A DNA stretch of 64,000 bases from the NCBI GenBank assembly GCA_946406115.1, contig OX291543.1:3350501-3414500 (forward strand), read 5' to 3'. The notes below the pieces were generated by a model, which worked only from the letters and a program-made list of their open reading frames with translations, did no database searches and had not been told where the DNA came from. The translations under genes and the position numbers were made by a program. Source of the stretch: Apoda limacodes. Lineage: Eukaryota; Arthropoda; Insecta; Lepidoptera; Limacodidae. Numbering within the stretch: position 1 is the first letter of the stretch; every line of letters starts with the position of its first letter. Below, piece after piece: positions 1 through 11,010 of the stretch.

Positions 1-3000
1 AGGTTGTTATGACTACGACGACGATTAGCCTAGTCGAATAGTTTTAAACGGAGATAGATTATTCCTATGTAGAATATGTTTATATATATTGTTTTTAGGT
101 TTATAAAGAATTAGTAATATGTTTGATTAATTTACAACGAGCCCATAAATTCCCATAAGTTGCGTGTCTGTGACATTCGCAGATATAGTCAGAATTTTCA
201 TTGGCCGGAATTGTTCCTTCATAGCTTAAACGGTAGAGCGCTGACACTGTTACACGGACTTATAAGGGTTGCAGTAGGGCTGTAGCTAGAGTTGAATCTA
301 AGGTAGGGCAGCGATGGTTTCATGTAGGGCGCAAGTAATTTTTCTATCTTTTATTATTTTACCTGTAGTAGTTTAAGGTATTAGGTAATTGGGTGGGAGC
401 ACAGGAAAACAAGAGAAAAATGGTATTAATTTATATTACCTACGGGATAGCAATTTATATATATTATACCTTAGTTTATGGTATTTTTAAGGTAGGGCAT
501 TGCCCCACAATGTTTGCCCCCCTTAGCTACGGCAGTGGGTTGCATATTTATGTAAAAAAAACTTTTAGGTACTAGCGCACAGACACTATTTTTAAAGTAT
601 AGACATTTTGACACTAATTAATATGATTAATACAATGAAGGTATAAAAGATGAAAACTCCCAATTTCAGAACCTAATGTCAATTTAATGTAATTAATTAT
701 TAAAAAATAGTATAAAACTGTTAGTAAAGTTTTATATCTGACTTGAATGACTCTGAAAAATGTCGATAAAAGAAATAAAATGGCGATTACATCACTATTA
801 GAAAGATATGCATTGATCGTTAATTAACACTTTTGATTTTTAGTGTTTTTTCCTTAAAAAGCTTATAATTATGTTTTCTTGTACACACCAATGATAAGAT
901 ATTCCTACTTTTCAGATTTTAACACCTGACTACTATCCCATGTGATGTTACCATGTGGTTAACGTAGCCTATATGGACGCTGAGACGTTAGTCGCGCATC
1001 CCGAAATACCTGCTGGAATCCGAATTTAACAGAATGGTTGCTGTATTATACATAGCTAGTTAACACCAATAGTTATAACTAGCGGGTTGGCTTCGCCCTG
1101 AGCGCTCTCAGGGATGAAAGAAAGAAAGGCAACTACATACGATTATTAACTAAATATTTATATAAATAGGTAACTAAAGCGAGAATCTGAAAGCTGGACT
1201 TCTAGAACTTTTAAATTCTCGTTATATTAACTTTAAAATAATAAGTAACATTTTGGAACAGCAATGAAAAATTTACCTACTAACCAGAAATTATTTTGAA
1301 AAAAACTAGATAAATTAAATTGTCTGGTATCCATGGCACAAGCTTAGCTTAACTTGGGACTAGATGACCTGTGTGTAAGGACCAAAAATATTTATTATTA
1401 TTATGTATAGCAATCAGAGCAAAGGTTCATTCAAAAGAGAGTTAATTAAATGTGGATTGAGTGACCATAATGCCGAACTTCTAAAAACTAGTCACCAGTA
1501 GTGAGTGGTAACATTAGTTATTGAAAAAAATCTTAGTTAACAAAGCATATTATGACATGAAAGATTTTTAAATGAATAACAGACTAAGTAACATTTATTT
1601 ATTCACTCATAATTATTATTTGCTTTAAGTATTTTAATTTTATTGTTTTAATGTATTAAGATGTACATTGTAAAATGTATTTAAAAATGACTTGTGCATT
1701 TGCCTATTAAAGTAATTGACTTTGAATTTTGATAAACTATTAATTAAGTCAATATTGTTTTTATTTGCTCATATTTATATGTGTTATTTATGATTTTAGG
1801 TAAGTATGGGCAGTAGTTTCATTCAGTAACATAACAATGCCAAAAGTAATTTTTTTTATCATTTATTGTTGATTTCATTTGTTTCAGATAATTAATAGGG
1901 CTGAGGTTTGAATGCTTATTTTATTAAAAAACTGTAATGTAAAAAGGAAAAATTAAAGAAATCTCATAATTTGAATAGATTTATTAATATTTAATATCTT
2001 TGCATGTTTCATACCTGTTAATTGAATGACCAAAATTTGGCCACTGTAAAATGCTATACATGCTATACTTAAAATCACAGCTGAATTGGGCTACTGAAAC
2101 CACCCAACCTTGCCCATCATCACATCAACCACTCAATAAAATACAATATGTTCAAAACACTCAATAAGCCTTATTCATATAACTCTGTTTGACAGTGTGT
2201 TAATAAATATTTACTACTAGATGATCTCGCGGCTTCCCCCGCGCAATAGGGATATAAGTATTCTTTGTTTTTCTCCACCCTACCACTTTCTCTGTTCCAA
2301 AAATCGAGTGAATTGTTAGCTCTGCCATGGTGATAGGAATAATGTCCCACAAGAAAATCAAATAAATGATCCCTCCTAAGATGATATAGCTGTTGTAATA
2401 AAATATAAAACTTCAGAAGAAAAATTTATAAAAAATGGTTAAATCCCCCCATCACAAAATGCTATGTACGCCACAGAAAAAAAGGCCAGTTTTTTTTAAG
2501 GCCACAGTTACGTAAAATCTGGCCGATACTAAGGAACCTGACCCATCAAAACTTTAAAAGCTTACTATATTTATCACATAAGAAATTTGGGATGTATGTG
2601 TTCTCCATTTGTTCTCGGTTTTTTAGCCCGCTTCAAAGGGATTTCACAGGCGAGAAAGAGAACACCATCACAATCTCGGTTGAGTTTAGTGCGTGTTGAG
2701 CATTAACGACGCTAGAAGTAGGTGTGTGTAGCGCGCAGTGTTAAAATTTAACTTTGTTAGAACTCACAGTGAGTGTGCACAGTGCATCTATTTCTCTTCA
2801 AGTCTCGCCGAAACTTCTCGGCGTGAGTCTGTACGGCCTATAAGGTGCAAGTATAGAAAATACTACTAATAACAAAAAGGATAATTCCACTACTACCCTT
2901 AGGCCAACATTTGGGCTTCTTACCCTAGAATTTGAATTAAGGTCTTCAAAAAGGGTCACTAGGGTAAAAGATTTACCTTGTTACCTGTAGTTATTGTGTC

Positions 3001-4388
3001 CATAACTTCACTTACCGGCAAAAAAGAAGAAGAAATGCATTTTCACTGGCAAGAGACTTTTATCCACTTTTAGCTTCATTCTGAATGTTTTTGATGCAAA
3101 TAAACAATGAAAATTTGTTTGTTTACAATTCGGATATGTTAATTCGGAGGTTAACGACCACTTCTGACAGTCGCCAGTCTAAAACTAGAACAAAAAACGG
3201 ATTGTCTGCCAAGCGAAAGGACTCCTTATTTACACTTCTTTATCTCATTACTTTAAACTAATCAGCGGTTTAAAATAATGGCCGTATTAGCCTTTCCTTT
3301 TGGTAAATTTATAATACTCTTTGGCATTAGCTCAATTATCTTGTGTATCGTAATATTTATTTATTTACGCAAAAGTTAGCGCTGTCAACAAGAACAAAGC
3401 AAAACAAACATTATGCAAGTGTTGCTAGCCCAAACAATATTATTAATCCGCGCGAAGTGAAAACAAAATCTCTTGATAAGTAAAATACGTGTCAGATAGA
3501 CAGAAATACGGTCCAATAAAGGCGTCTTTTATAAGATTAGTTATACTTAGCTGTGCTTTCGAGTACTATCTGGAAGTTTGTTTGTATCCGCGCATACATA
3601 CACAATCGTGATACTACCAACTAAATGACCAAACTAAATATAGTGGGTTTAATTAAGTCCATTAGGTCACAAATAATAGAGTAATCTGTGGACCTTAACT
3701 TTATATATATTTTAGACTTGGAAACACGTAAAATAAACGTCACTGCTGTTACATAGTTGTTTACAAAATATTTGTATCTACATCAAAAGAAATATTAGGT
3801 TACAAACCGAGGCAGTCAATACATATTAAGTGATTACACAATGACAGACTAATAATTCCCAAATAATTTAATAACCATTAGCTTAACTGCTTAGTATTCT
3901 TCCAGCTTTAAGAACATAGCATCTAATATAGCAACACCACATCCAGCTCGATTTTTTTTAGCTATGGTCTGCAATATGTATATCTAATCCTGACATAAAA
4001 ACAACAACATCGCAGCGCATTAAAAATACTTTAAAGCACCAAACACAATAACAAAATATCTATTACTAGCTTTTGCCGCAGCTCCACTCGCGCTACACTC
4101 GCTTATATAAGGAGTTCGTCCTTGATTGTAGTAAATCTACTGACTCATCATTGTAATTTTTTAAGTAGGTACTTACTACTTTTAATAATTACAATTACAC
4201 CAGAAACCTATCTATCTCTATTGAGTGGTTAAGGCGTGAAAGCGTAACAAACAAACAAACTCACTTCCTCATTTATAATTATTTCAATATCTTTATTTTC
4301 TTTTTTTTCCTTTATTTTCTTAAGTATCCAAAGAAAAAGAATAATGCAGTGACTCAAGAAGCTTATATACTTGGATTCTTTTGAAATA
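1..4388. other. AT-rich non-coding stretch
   Basis: I find no coding region here. The only recognisable item is a tRNA-like A-box (tagcttaaacggtagagcg) at 222-240, followed by a poor B-box around 285-297. It is probably a decayed tRNA-derived SINE head and not a gene. A GC-richer patch at 2610-2850 and short A/T runs carry no motif I recognise. Confidence 0.5.
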
Positions 4389-4956
4389 CAGTAGGGCCTC
4401 GGTAATCCGGCCGGAGGCCCGGCGGGGTGTAGGTGCGGGGGCTGTCACGAGCCAATGCGCCATCAGTCTTTTGTTTCATACTATTATCTGTGTTTTGTTT
4501 ATCGCCTTTCGTGTAATACGTAGTGTCAATTAAGTGCGCTCGCTAACATCATGGCGCCGCCACGTAAACATTCGACATTAACAATAAAGCAGTGCTTTAA
4601 ACACTGCTTTAAAATGGGCTGAAGATAACGAATTTGATAGCCACGAAGTTATGTTTCTCCGTCGACTTAGAGACCGGGCTTTCGAAATGAAGTGCGAAAA
4701 TTATGAACAGAAGAGTATTACAGACTTTTTCAAGAAGAATTAACTAATATTTTATTTTAACTTACTGATTTCCTTACATAGTTGTAATTTTGAACATGTA
4801 CATTTTGTCTTTATGCTATAACTTAACAATTGACTAAAGAAACTAAGGTTAAACATGTGTTTTATTAACATTTAATATGGCAAACTATAATCCGGACGCC
4901 TCGATAATCCGGAAAGGGTCTTGTTTTTGCCTCTCCGGATTAACGAGGCCCTACTG
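4389..4956 (+). mobile_element. Tigger/pogo DNA transposon, internally deleted (568 bp)
   Basis: The element starts cagtagggcctcggtaatccgg and ends with the inverse of the same 22 bases (one mismatch), flanked by TA on both sides (4387-4388 and 4957-4958). CAGT ends and TA target duplication are the signature of the pogo/Tigger branch of Tc1/mariner. A second ataatccggacgcctcgataatccgg motif just inside the right end is the usual subterminal repeat. Between the ends lies only the first and last part of a transposase gene, so this is a non-autonomous deletion derivative that would need transposase from a full-length relative. Confidence 0.88.
4551..4743 (+). pseudogene. Tigger transposase remnant (N- and C-termini fused by deletion)
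   Basis: An ATG at 4551 opens MAPPRKHSTLTIKQ and reaches a TGA after about 23 codons. Continuing in another frame from about 4615, the sequence reads WAEDNEFDSHEV... and ends SITDFFKKN at a TAA (4741-4743). A C-terminus ending in ITDFF is typical of Tigger/jerky-type transposases. The catalytic DDE domain and most of the DNA-binding domain are gone. The junction lies in a short duplicated cagtgctttaaa / cactgctttaaa region, which suggests a microhomology-mediated deletion. It cannot make an active enzyme. Confidence 0.75.
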
Positions 4957-4958
4957 TA

Positions 4959-5070
4959 CCACTTAGTTGCAAACAAGCACACGGTCCACCTGATAGTAAG
5001 CGGTCACCGTGGCCTATGCACGCTTGTAACACCAGGGGTATCACTCGCGCGTTGCCGACCCTTCAAATTA
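4959..5070 (+). repeat. Lepidoptera dispersed repeat (gataagcggtcaccgtggcctatg type)
   Basis: The stretch has the wording ...caaacaagcac acggtccacctgatagtaagcggtcaccgt..., ending in ...gcgcgttgccgaccc. I recognise it as a very common non-coding repeat in moth and butterfly genomes. A second, shorter copy lies at 28945-29015, inside the zinc-finger gene. It abuts the Tigger element exactly, so the Tigger probably inserted next to or into it. Confidence 0.6.
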
Positions 5071-5159
5071 TAATAATCAAAGGTTATATATTACATAAGC
5101 TTCTTGGCAGTGACGACAACTATTAATTATTCTGTGGCAGTAACGACCATATATGTAGA

Positions 5160-5765
5160 AATGTAGAAATGGACAATATACAATGCACTCGTTAGAAGTC
5201 AACTCGAATGCAATTCAGTAGTTTGGGCTCCGCATGAACTTTAATACAGCCTTATGCTAGAGCGAGTTCAAAATAAATTTTTAAGGTACTTATACTTGAA
5301 AGAGTATGGTGTTTATCCATTTTACCAGTTAACCCAAATCTATTTGTTCTTGGCATGACAGGATTTAATGAGCTTTAGGTTAGAAGAGAGCTCATGCTTA
5401 CATCCTACATATTCAAAATTATTCGTGGGGAAATTCACAACCCTGATATATTAGGTAAAATGGGTATATGCGTTCCGGACGGGTACGTGTGGCGGCGACG
5501 CACGCCGGCCGAGTTTGCTAGTGATTCCGTGCGGGAGGACTAACTTACGTCGTAAAGCGCCGACGATGCGCGCGCTGCATTCACTAAATATTATACACAG
5601 TAAGTTGGACCTATTTGATTGTACTCTTAATGAATTCACAAAAATAGCCATGTACTATTTGTTATAAAATGTAATTATATAAGTAGTTCTTTTTCTGTGC
5701 TGCACTATTGCATTGGGTTATTATGCCTGTAATGGTAGTTGTGTGTGTGTAAATAAATAAATGTT
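5160..5765 (+). pseudogene. Non-LTR retrotransposon 3' end (Jockey/CR1-like reverse transcriptase tail)
   Basis: Reading across frames gives the C-terminal signature of Jockey/CR1-type elements: LERVQNKFLRYLY, then RRELMLTSYIFKIIRG, then a VP-containing block and finally LRRKAPTMRALHS with LDLF. Frames change repeatedly and several stops intervene, so it is dead. It stops near an aataaataaatg tail at 5750, which fits the usual 3' tail of a 5'-truncated insertion. Which clade it belongs to is uncertain. Confidence 0.6.
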
Positions 5766-6232
5766 CTACATAAATTTTAAATACCAATAACTACCTACCA
5801 AAGATAATTTGCTACATATTACGGCTATCATATGACTATAGTTTATATTATCTTAATAATTCAATATGAAGAATAAAATCTCCACACACGCGCCACGTTG
5901 ACACAGAATAATAAATAGCAGGTATCTAGATTCTAGAGTACATAATGATAGTGCGACTGTTAACGTTATTATTCCCACCAACACTGACTTGTAACGCCAT
6001 CTATGAGATATTTTAGAATCTAGCCCGAAAGCTTTTTAGATTTTGATTTTCAGATAGGCACATAGATAAGTTAACATTCTATTGCATTGTGTGGAATGAT
6101 TAGCCAGCCAAAAAACTGCAACTGAGATTTTTAAGACCGTTACCCTAACAACTAGCGCCGCCAATTGATACTTTTAACAAACTCTGCACAAAGCGAATAT
6201 TGAAAATGTGCGTCTACAGAAATATTAAACTA

Positions 6233-6744
6233 CAGTAAAACCAGCTAGGGACCCAGCCAAAAACGCGTTATAAGTGGGTAAGCATATTAAGCGGGGATAG
6301 CGAAAATAACACATTAGTAAATATACTATTCCTACTAATGTTGTGTGTTTAATTGTCAAATTACGTAACATCATAGTATTGTTACGTATATTAATAGTTA
6401 CATTATCTTGTGACATTACTTACCTAAAGTTATCTCATTTCCAAAGAGATTTTGATGTAAACTGGTAACTGAAGATCAGCCGATAACTGAGTTTGATTTT
6501 TTGCTACTGATTTTTCGTCAAAAACGTGCAAAACATTCATCTTCAGCTGAAGTGACAATGCTTTTCGCTTACATTAAGTCAGTAACCGCTGCCATATGAG
6601 ATTAAAAATACAGATGGCGTATTAAACGGGTGACGAATCGTTTTAAGCGTGACAAAATGTATGAAAACATGCTTCAAGTTGCTGGGACTGACATTTAAAT
6701 GGCGTATTATAAGTACGGGAAATCGTATTAAGCGGGATTTACTG
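6233..6744. mobile_element. TA-flanked MITE (512 bp)
   Basis: The left end CAGTAAAACC and the right end GGATTTACTG are inverted repeats flanked by TA (6231-6232, 6745-6746). Subterminal repeats of the form tattaagcgggg / ttttaagcgtgac recur at both sides. No coding sequence remains. TA target sites and CAGT ends suggest a Tc1/mariner-pogo derivative of a different family from the one at 4389. Confidence 0.7.
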
Positions 6745-6805
6745 TAGTTAAACTAGTTTATGCGTTTAGCGTTAAGCTTGAAATGGGCACTTTTAGCAAA
6801 TTTTA

Positions 6806-7145
6806 ATGTGCTATCTTGCTTGCCAGCCTTCATACATCCCCACTACTGGGGCACGGCCTACCCGCATAAACAAGGGTGATTTGGGCCATAGTCCACACAC
6901 GGGCCCATTGCCATTGTGGACTTCACATACGTTTTTTTTTTGTTTTCTTGACTTATGCAGGTTTCCTCACGATGTTTCCCTTCACCGAAAAGCCAGTGGT
7001 GTGAATAAATAAATCAGTATACTTGAGAAATCAAGAAAAGACTCATTGGTACAGCCTCCGCCACTTGGGACGTGGAGTGAAATTTAAACCCGTCGGCCAC
7101 CGCTGACTCTTTGTACCCCTCGCCCACCACCGACTGTGCTATGTA
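6806..7145 (+). repeat. Lepidoptera dispersed repeat (cacgatgtttcccttcaccg type)
   Basis: The block gggccatagtccacac, cgggcccattg, tttcctcacgatgtttcccttcaccg and gccagtggtgtgaataaa is a repeat I know from many Lepidoptera, where it is usually a SINE or a retrotransposon 3' end. A second copy in the same orientation lies at 43670-43840. An open frame of 68 codons runs across it but follows the repeat and not a gene. Confidence 0.65.
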
Positions 7146-7390
7146 CAACTCGAAAATTTATCTTGGAAAAACAATATTTTACACAAATAGCTAGTTATAT
7201 ATTTCGCTAAAAATATTTACCTGACTGCGGCAAAGCCCAAAAAAAGTGTTATGTATTTGACCTATATCTATGTCCGACACTATGTTCCCTCGTAACTACT
7301 AAACGGCTTAACTAATGTTAATTATACCATGATCAATTCCATGAAAGTTCAAATAGTGTACCTACCTACTGATTGCTCACACTATAGTAG

Positions 7391-7490
7391 TTAGCTTAAA
7401 ATGAGTCCCGTCTGCTTATAGTTAAATATTTAGTATGTTTTAATTCTTATTGTTTCTGGAGTCGGGTTTTTTTATTAATTTATTCATTTA
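7391..7490 (+). repeat. Solo arm of a foldback MITE family
   Basis: It carries taaaatgagtcccgtctgc, tagttaaatatttagtatg, then ttcttattgtttctggagtcgggttttttt. The same string appears as both arms of the large hairpin at 19821-20110 and as another solo arm at 35945-36015. No protein is encoded. Confidence 0.55.
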
Positions 7491-8120
7491 AATATCTACT
7501 TAAAATTTGCTTTGTTCAAATTGAATATGTATAAAGAACAATCATTGACGGCGCGGCGCTAGTGGACGTCAGAAACAAAAAATCTTGAGACACTTTTCTT
7601 TGTTTTGCGAGAAAAGTTGAAAAAATTGTGATTAGCAAACTTCGCGCGAGTTTTAAATTTTGGAAAAATATCACAAAAATAAGGAATTTTATAAATACAT
7701 CAACGAAATTTGTCATAAGTTTTTTGGATATAATATATCTATATCTGTAATATTTCTTAGTCTTGGGAAAAATGGAACTTTCACTGATACGAACATAAAT
7801 TATATGCCAAAGATGTATAGCTGGGTGTACCTACCTACCTAATGTATTAGTAATTAAAAAGGAGACGTTTCAGGAATGTATGGAGGCCCGGTCTGGACGT
7901 TGTAATCTACTAATTTAGAAACCTCATCTCATTTGTCGTATTTCGGTGTGGTTTTCTTGTACAATAGCATTTATATAAACATATTTAGCAACACCTAACT
8001 TAAAAAAAAAATGGCGTCAGTCAATAACATATTACCCCAGGCTAAGTACGTACGTAGTAATACTATATCTATGCATATTACATAATTGACGTTTTATCTA
8101 GCAATGTCATTCATTTGACA

Positions 8121-8335
8121 ACCGGTTTGGCCGAGTGGTTACTGCACCTGACTACAGAGCCGAGGGTCGCGGGTTCAAATCCCGCTAGGAGCAGATATTT
8201 TTGTGACGAAACATTTGTTACCGAATCATGTTATTTGTATCGTTGTTGTTCCTGGCCACCATATAACCACCATATAAGTTTATTACTTAGGCTGTGGCCA
8301 GAACTATCTCAGATCTGTTCTGTTAAAGTATGAAA
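8121..8335 (+). repeat. tRNA-derived SINE
   Basis: The head has a good A-box (tggccgagtgg, 8128-8138) and a perfect T-arm with B-box (gcgggttcaaatcccgc, about 8169-8185), the internal RNA polymerase III promoter of a tRNA. The acceptor sides (accggtt versus taggagc) do not pair and there is no convincing anticodon stem, so it is not a functional tRNA gene. The following ~140 bp would be the SINE body. Confidence 0.6.
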
Positions 8336-8819
8336 TAGTATAGGAAGGAATATCGGGCTTGTGAAATAAAAAAACAGCTTACATACATTTTTGAATGTTT
8401 AATTTAATTAATGTTTAAGGCATCAATATAATCACAGAATCACTGAATCGAAGACTTTGACAGAGTTTCCCAACAGGTGGGTCTTAAAATGAAAATCTAA
8501 AATTAAAATGGTCAAATCCGAGATTGAGTTCTAGTGCAGAAGTTATTTCTGGGGCAATATTATCAGTCATGTAATATAGAGCATCTCCAATAATTGCAGA
8601 GGAACATAGCAAGCAATGCGCCATATTTGCTAGTCTGAAAATGATAAATACAACTATTTAGACCAATAATGGTTGGCAGCGTACCAATTGCTCAGATGAC
8701 AGATATCCATTTGCAAGCATGAGCATACAAATCTTAGAATGTGCTCATACAATATTATTAAGGTAAGCAAGCACAGCTGTTTAAAATAGCATAAGTACAA
8801 AAGACTGTGTGGTCGTGTG

Positions 8820-9015
8820 GTTTTTGGCAGAGTAGTGAAAGAATTTTCCCCTATCTGGAGTGACCTACTCTCATCGTGGATGTCAAATAAGGCGACTAAG
8901 GAAATACCTGTATTTAATTCTCCTCAACCCGTTTGGCCTCCGTTGGGAGTGTAGATCCTCCGTCTGTCTCCGGCAGATGATAGAGGGTGGTGCTCCTGCA
9001 ATGCAGACTTAAAAT
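8820..9015 (+). repeat. Lepidoptera dispersed repeat (retrotransposon 3' region)
   Basis: Phrases such as cccctatctggagtgacctactctc, atcgtggatgtcaaataaggcgactaagg and cctccgtctgtctccggcag match a repeat I recognise from lepidopteran genomes, probably the 3' end of a retroelement. I see no open frame of note. Confidence 0.4.
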
Positions 9016-9780
9016 GACATGATTATGAAGTACTAGCGACATTTGTATGTATGTCTATAGTTTATGGTACCATTACATTTATTTATTCATAAAAGAGACT
9101 GTTTGTGTGTCTCATACAGACCTGATCCCACAGAAAATAAAGATGTGTTTTAAACGACGAAATCCGAATCGCAGTAGAGAAATCTGGTCCAATTAACACA
9201 GCCAAATCCAATATAATACGCGAAGCAGAAAGGTCCAAATAACAAAGCAGGGGTCGTTCGTAAGTTACTGATAAATCCAAAAAGCACTTTGTTTACGGTA
9301 AACCAAGAAGCTTATGGTATACACAGAATTATAATTATAATAATTTATTAATAATTATTATTATTAATTATAAATTATAATATGTAAATAGTTTGACGTT
9401 TAATAGTACCTACGTTAAGAAATCACACGTCGGGATGGTCGATAGTCAGGAGTCACAAAATGTGTCTTCGTTTAATATGAAAATATTATACAAAAAGCTC
9501 TTTTTATTAATAATTACAATATGTATCTTTTTTGCTAAAAATTAGACTATAATTTTTTATAACTATTACGAACATTTTGAAATATATAGTTATATATTTT
9601 TAGAATACTTCGTATTAGGTTTCAGAATGAACTCATAATGGCGTACCTAATTGTTGCCTGTTTAGCAATGTGGTATAATAATATATTGTTTTGTACATAA
9701 AAAATACTACATTTATCGTAATTTTAGTATTTTTCTAATACCCTCTAGATTTTTCCTCGATTTTCTAAAGTGTGTACAAC
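9016..9780. other. AT-rich non-coding stretch
   Basis: A 65-codon minus-strand frame at 9083-9280 has no motif I recognise. The remainder contains a palindromic A/T run (9325-9375, ataattataattataataatt) and nothing else supported. Confidence 0.4.
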
Positions 9781-9971
9781 GTGCAGACCGGGTATGAAAC
9801 GTGCAGACCGGGTATGTACGTGCAGACCGGGTATGAAACGTGCAGACCGGGTATGTACGTGCAGACCGGGTATGAAACGTGCAGACCGGGTATGTACGTG
9901 CAGACCGGGTATGAAACGTGCAGACCGGGTATGAAACGTCTCCTTTACAACATGCAGACCGGGTATGAAAC
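9781..9971 (+). repeat. Composite 39-bp tandem repeat (9 copies of a ~20-bp core)
   Basis: The core gtgcagaccgggtatgaaac (20 bp) alternates with gtgcagaccgggtatgtac (19 bp), giving a 39-bp higher-order unit. A 20-mer pair follows, and a last copy sits after a gtctcctttacaacat spacer. Because 39 is a multiple of three the array stays open in one frame (a repeated VQTGYETCRPGMY-like pattern), which creates an artificial open frame at 9772-10053. There is no start context or partner exon, so I treat it as a minisatellite. Confidence 0.85.
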
Positions 9972-9981
9972 GTCTCCTTTA

Positions 9982-10486
9982 ATACAAACCATAACAGGTG
10001 TTCCTGTTATACTTCAATACCTATCTATTGTCGTTGTCAAAATGTGTATTTGACAACAACTGTCATGTTTGTTTGTAAACAATTACTGACTAGGCATGAA
10101 ATATTTATTTATATATAAATAAAACATAATTTAACTAAATCTATCATTATATGTTCATTGTAAGTAATATTTATTAATTTTTACACATAGTTTAAAAAAA
10201 TTTAGTCAAGTAAGAGTTGAACTCACGCGCCAAATCTACATTACGTATTTAGTTAATTTTCCGAAAATACTTTTAATTACCTAGTATCTAACTATTCTTT
10301 ATTCTACGGTTTAATCAAAAAAAAATCGCACGTCAGGGCGGCGCTCGAAAATGTTTGGTTTCGTGAAATTAATGCATGCATTGTGAAAAAAGAGGTTGTT
10401 TCTTTATATCGAAAAAAAGTTTAATTTACGGATTTTTTGCTGTTTTACCTTAAGTTTGAACCTTGTGAGTTGTGCTATTTTTGAGA
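9982..10486. other. Non-coding stretch upstream of the LTR element
   Basis: AT-rich sequence without a gene or repeat I recognise. It ends at the 5' target-site duplication of the BEL element. Confidence 0.4.
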
Positions 10487-10491
10487 AACAC

Positions 10492-10828
10492 TGTTCCGTG
10501 AATTTCTACCGCCTTTCCCGTCTCATAAAACCATACATTCCGATTCCCCGTACCGACTATTGCATGAACCCTTGTCGCACACGACGACGCCGAGTAAGCC
10601 TCGCTACACTCGGCAAGTTCATCGTCTGGACGCCTTTAGACGTCTCGACGTCGCCGCCTCAACGCGTGCGCAGCCCCCCGCGCCCGATCCGAGCGGCCGC
10701 CGATGCTACACGACGAGTCGCTCGCCAGTCCAGAACGCACCGCGCCCCATATAAGCCGTATCCGCCTTATATAAAATTTTGAAGTAAGTGTTGTTTATCT
10801 CTAAAAGCCGCCCGCTCCCGCTCGTTCA
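10492..10828 (+). repeat. 5' LTR of the BEL/Pao element (337 bp)
   Basis: It runs from TGTTCCGTGAATTTC to CGCTCGTTCA. It holds a TATA-like box (tatataaaa, 10768-10776) about 50 bp before the end, and GC-rich CGACGACGCC-type sequence upstream. By eye it matches the 3' LTR base for base except that it lacks 20 bp (cgccaaccgccgcagcacgc) after gtgcg. The missing block is bounded by CGC, consistent with a slippage deletion. Confidence 0.93.
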
Positions 10829-10832
10829 TTTT

Positions 10833-10850
10833 TGGCGCTCCCAGACCGAG
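10833..10850 (+). promoter_or_regulatory. Primer-binding site of the BEL/Pao element
   Basis: TGGCGCTCCCAGACCGAG begins four bases after the 5' LTR. The TGG start is the complement of a tRNA 3' CCA end, as expected for minus-strand priming. I cannot name the tRNA with confidence. Confidence 0.6.
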
Positions 10851-11010
10851 ATTGGGATCGTGAGTGATAAAAAGGACAGAGTGCTAAAGTTGAAGAAACA
10901 TCGTGTGTGACCATTGGAATACGTGCAAAAGGTACTCCTATATCGTACTTCCTACCCGCCTTTATTTCATTAATTTGTCTGTTTTTTCATTAATTTCACT
11001 AATTTTAAAT

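Noticed and set aside
8121..8195. Functional tRNA gene
   Set aside because: A- and B-boxes are good, but the acceptor stem does not pair and no anticodon stem forms; this fits a tRNA-derived SINE.
9781..9971. CRISPR-like regular repeats
   Set aside because: The repeats are head to tail without unique spacers and the genome is animal.
9772..10053. 93-codon open frame with a VQTGYETCRPGMY pattern
   Set aside because: It exists because the tandem-repeat period is 39 bp. It has no exon context and no similarity to a known protein.
10396..10782. 128-codon frame and its overlapping neighbour in the 5' LTR, and the equivalents in the 3' LTR (16876-17187)
   Set aside because: The frames follow the GC-rich LTR itself; identical peptides appear in both LTRs.
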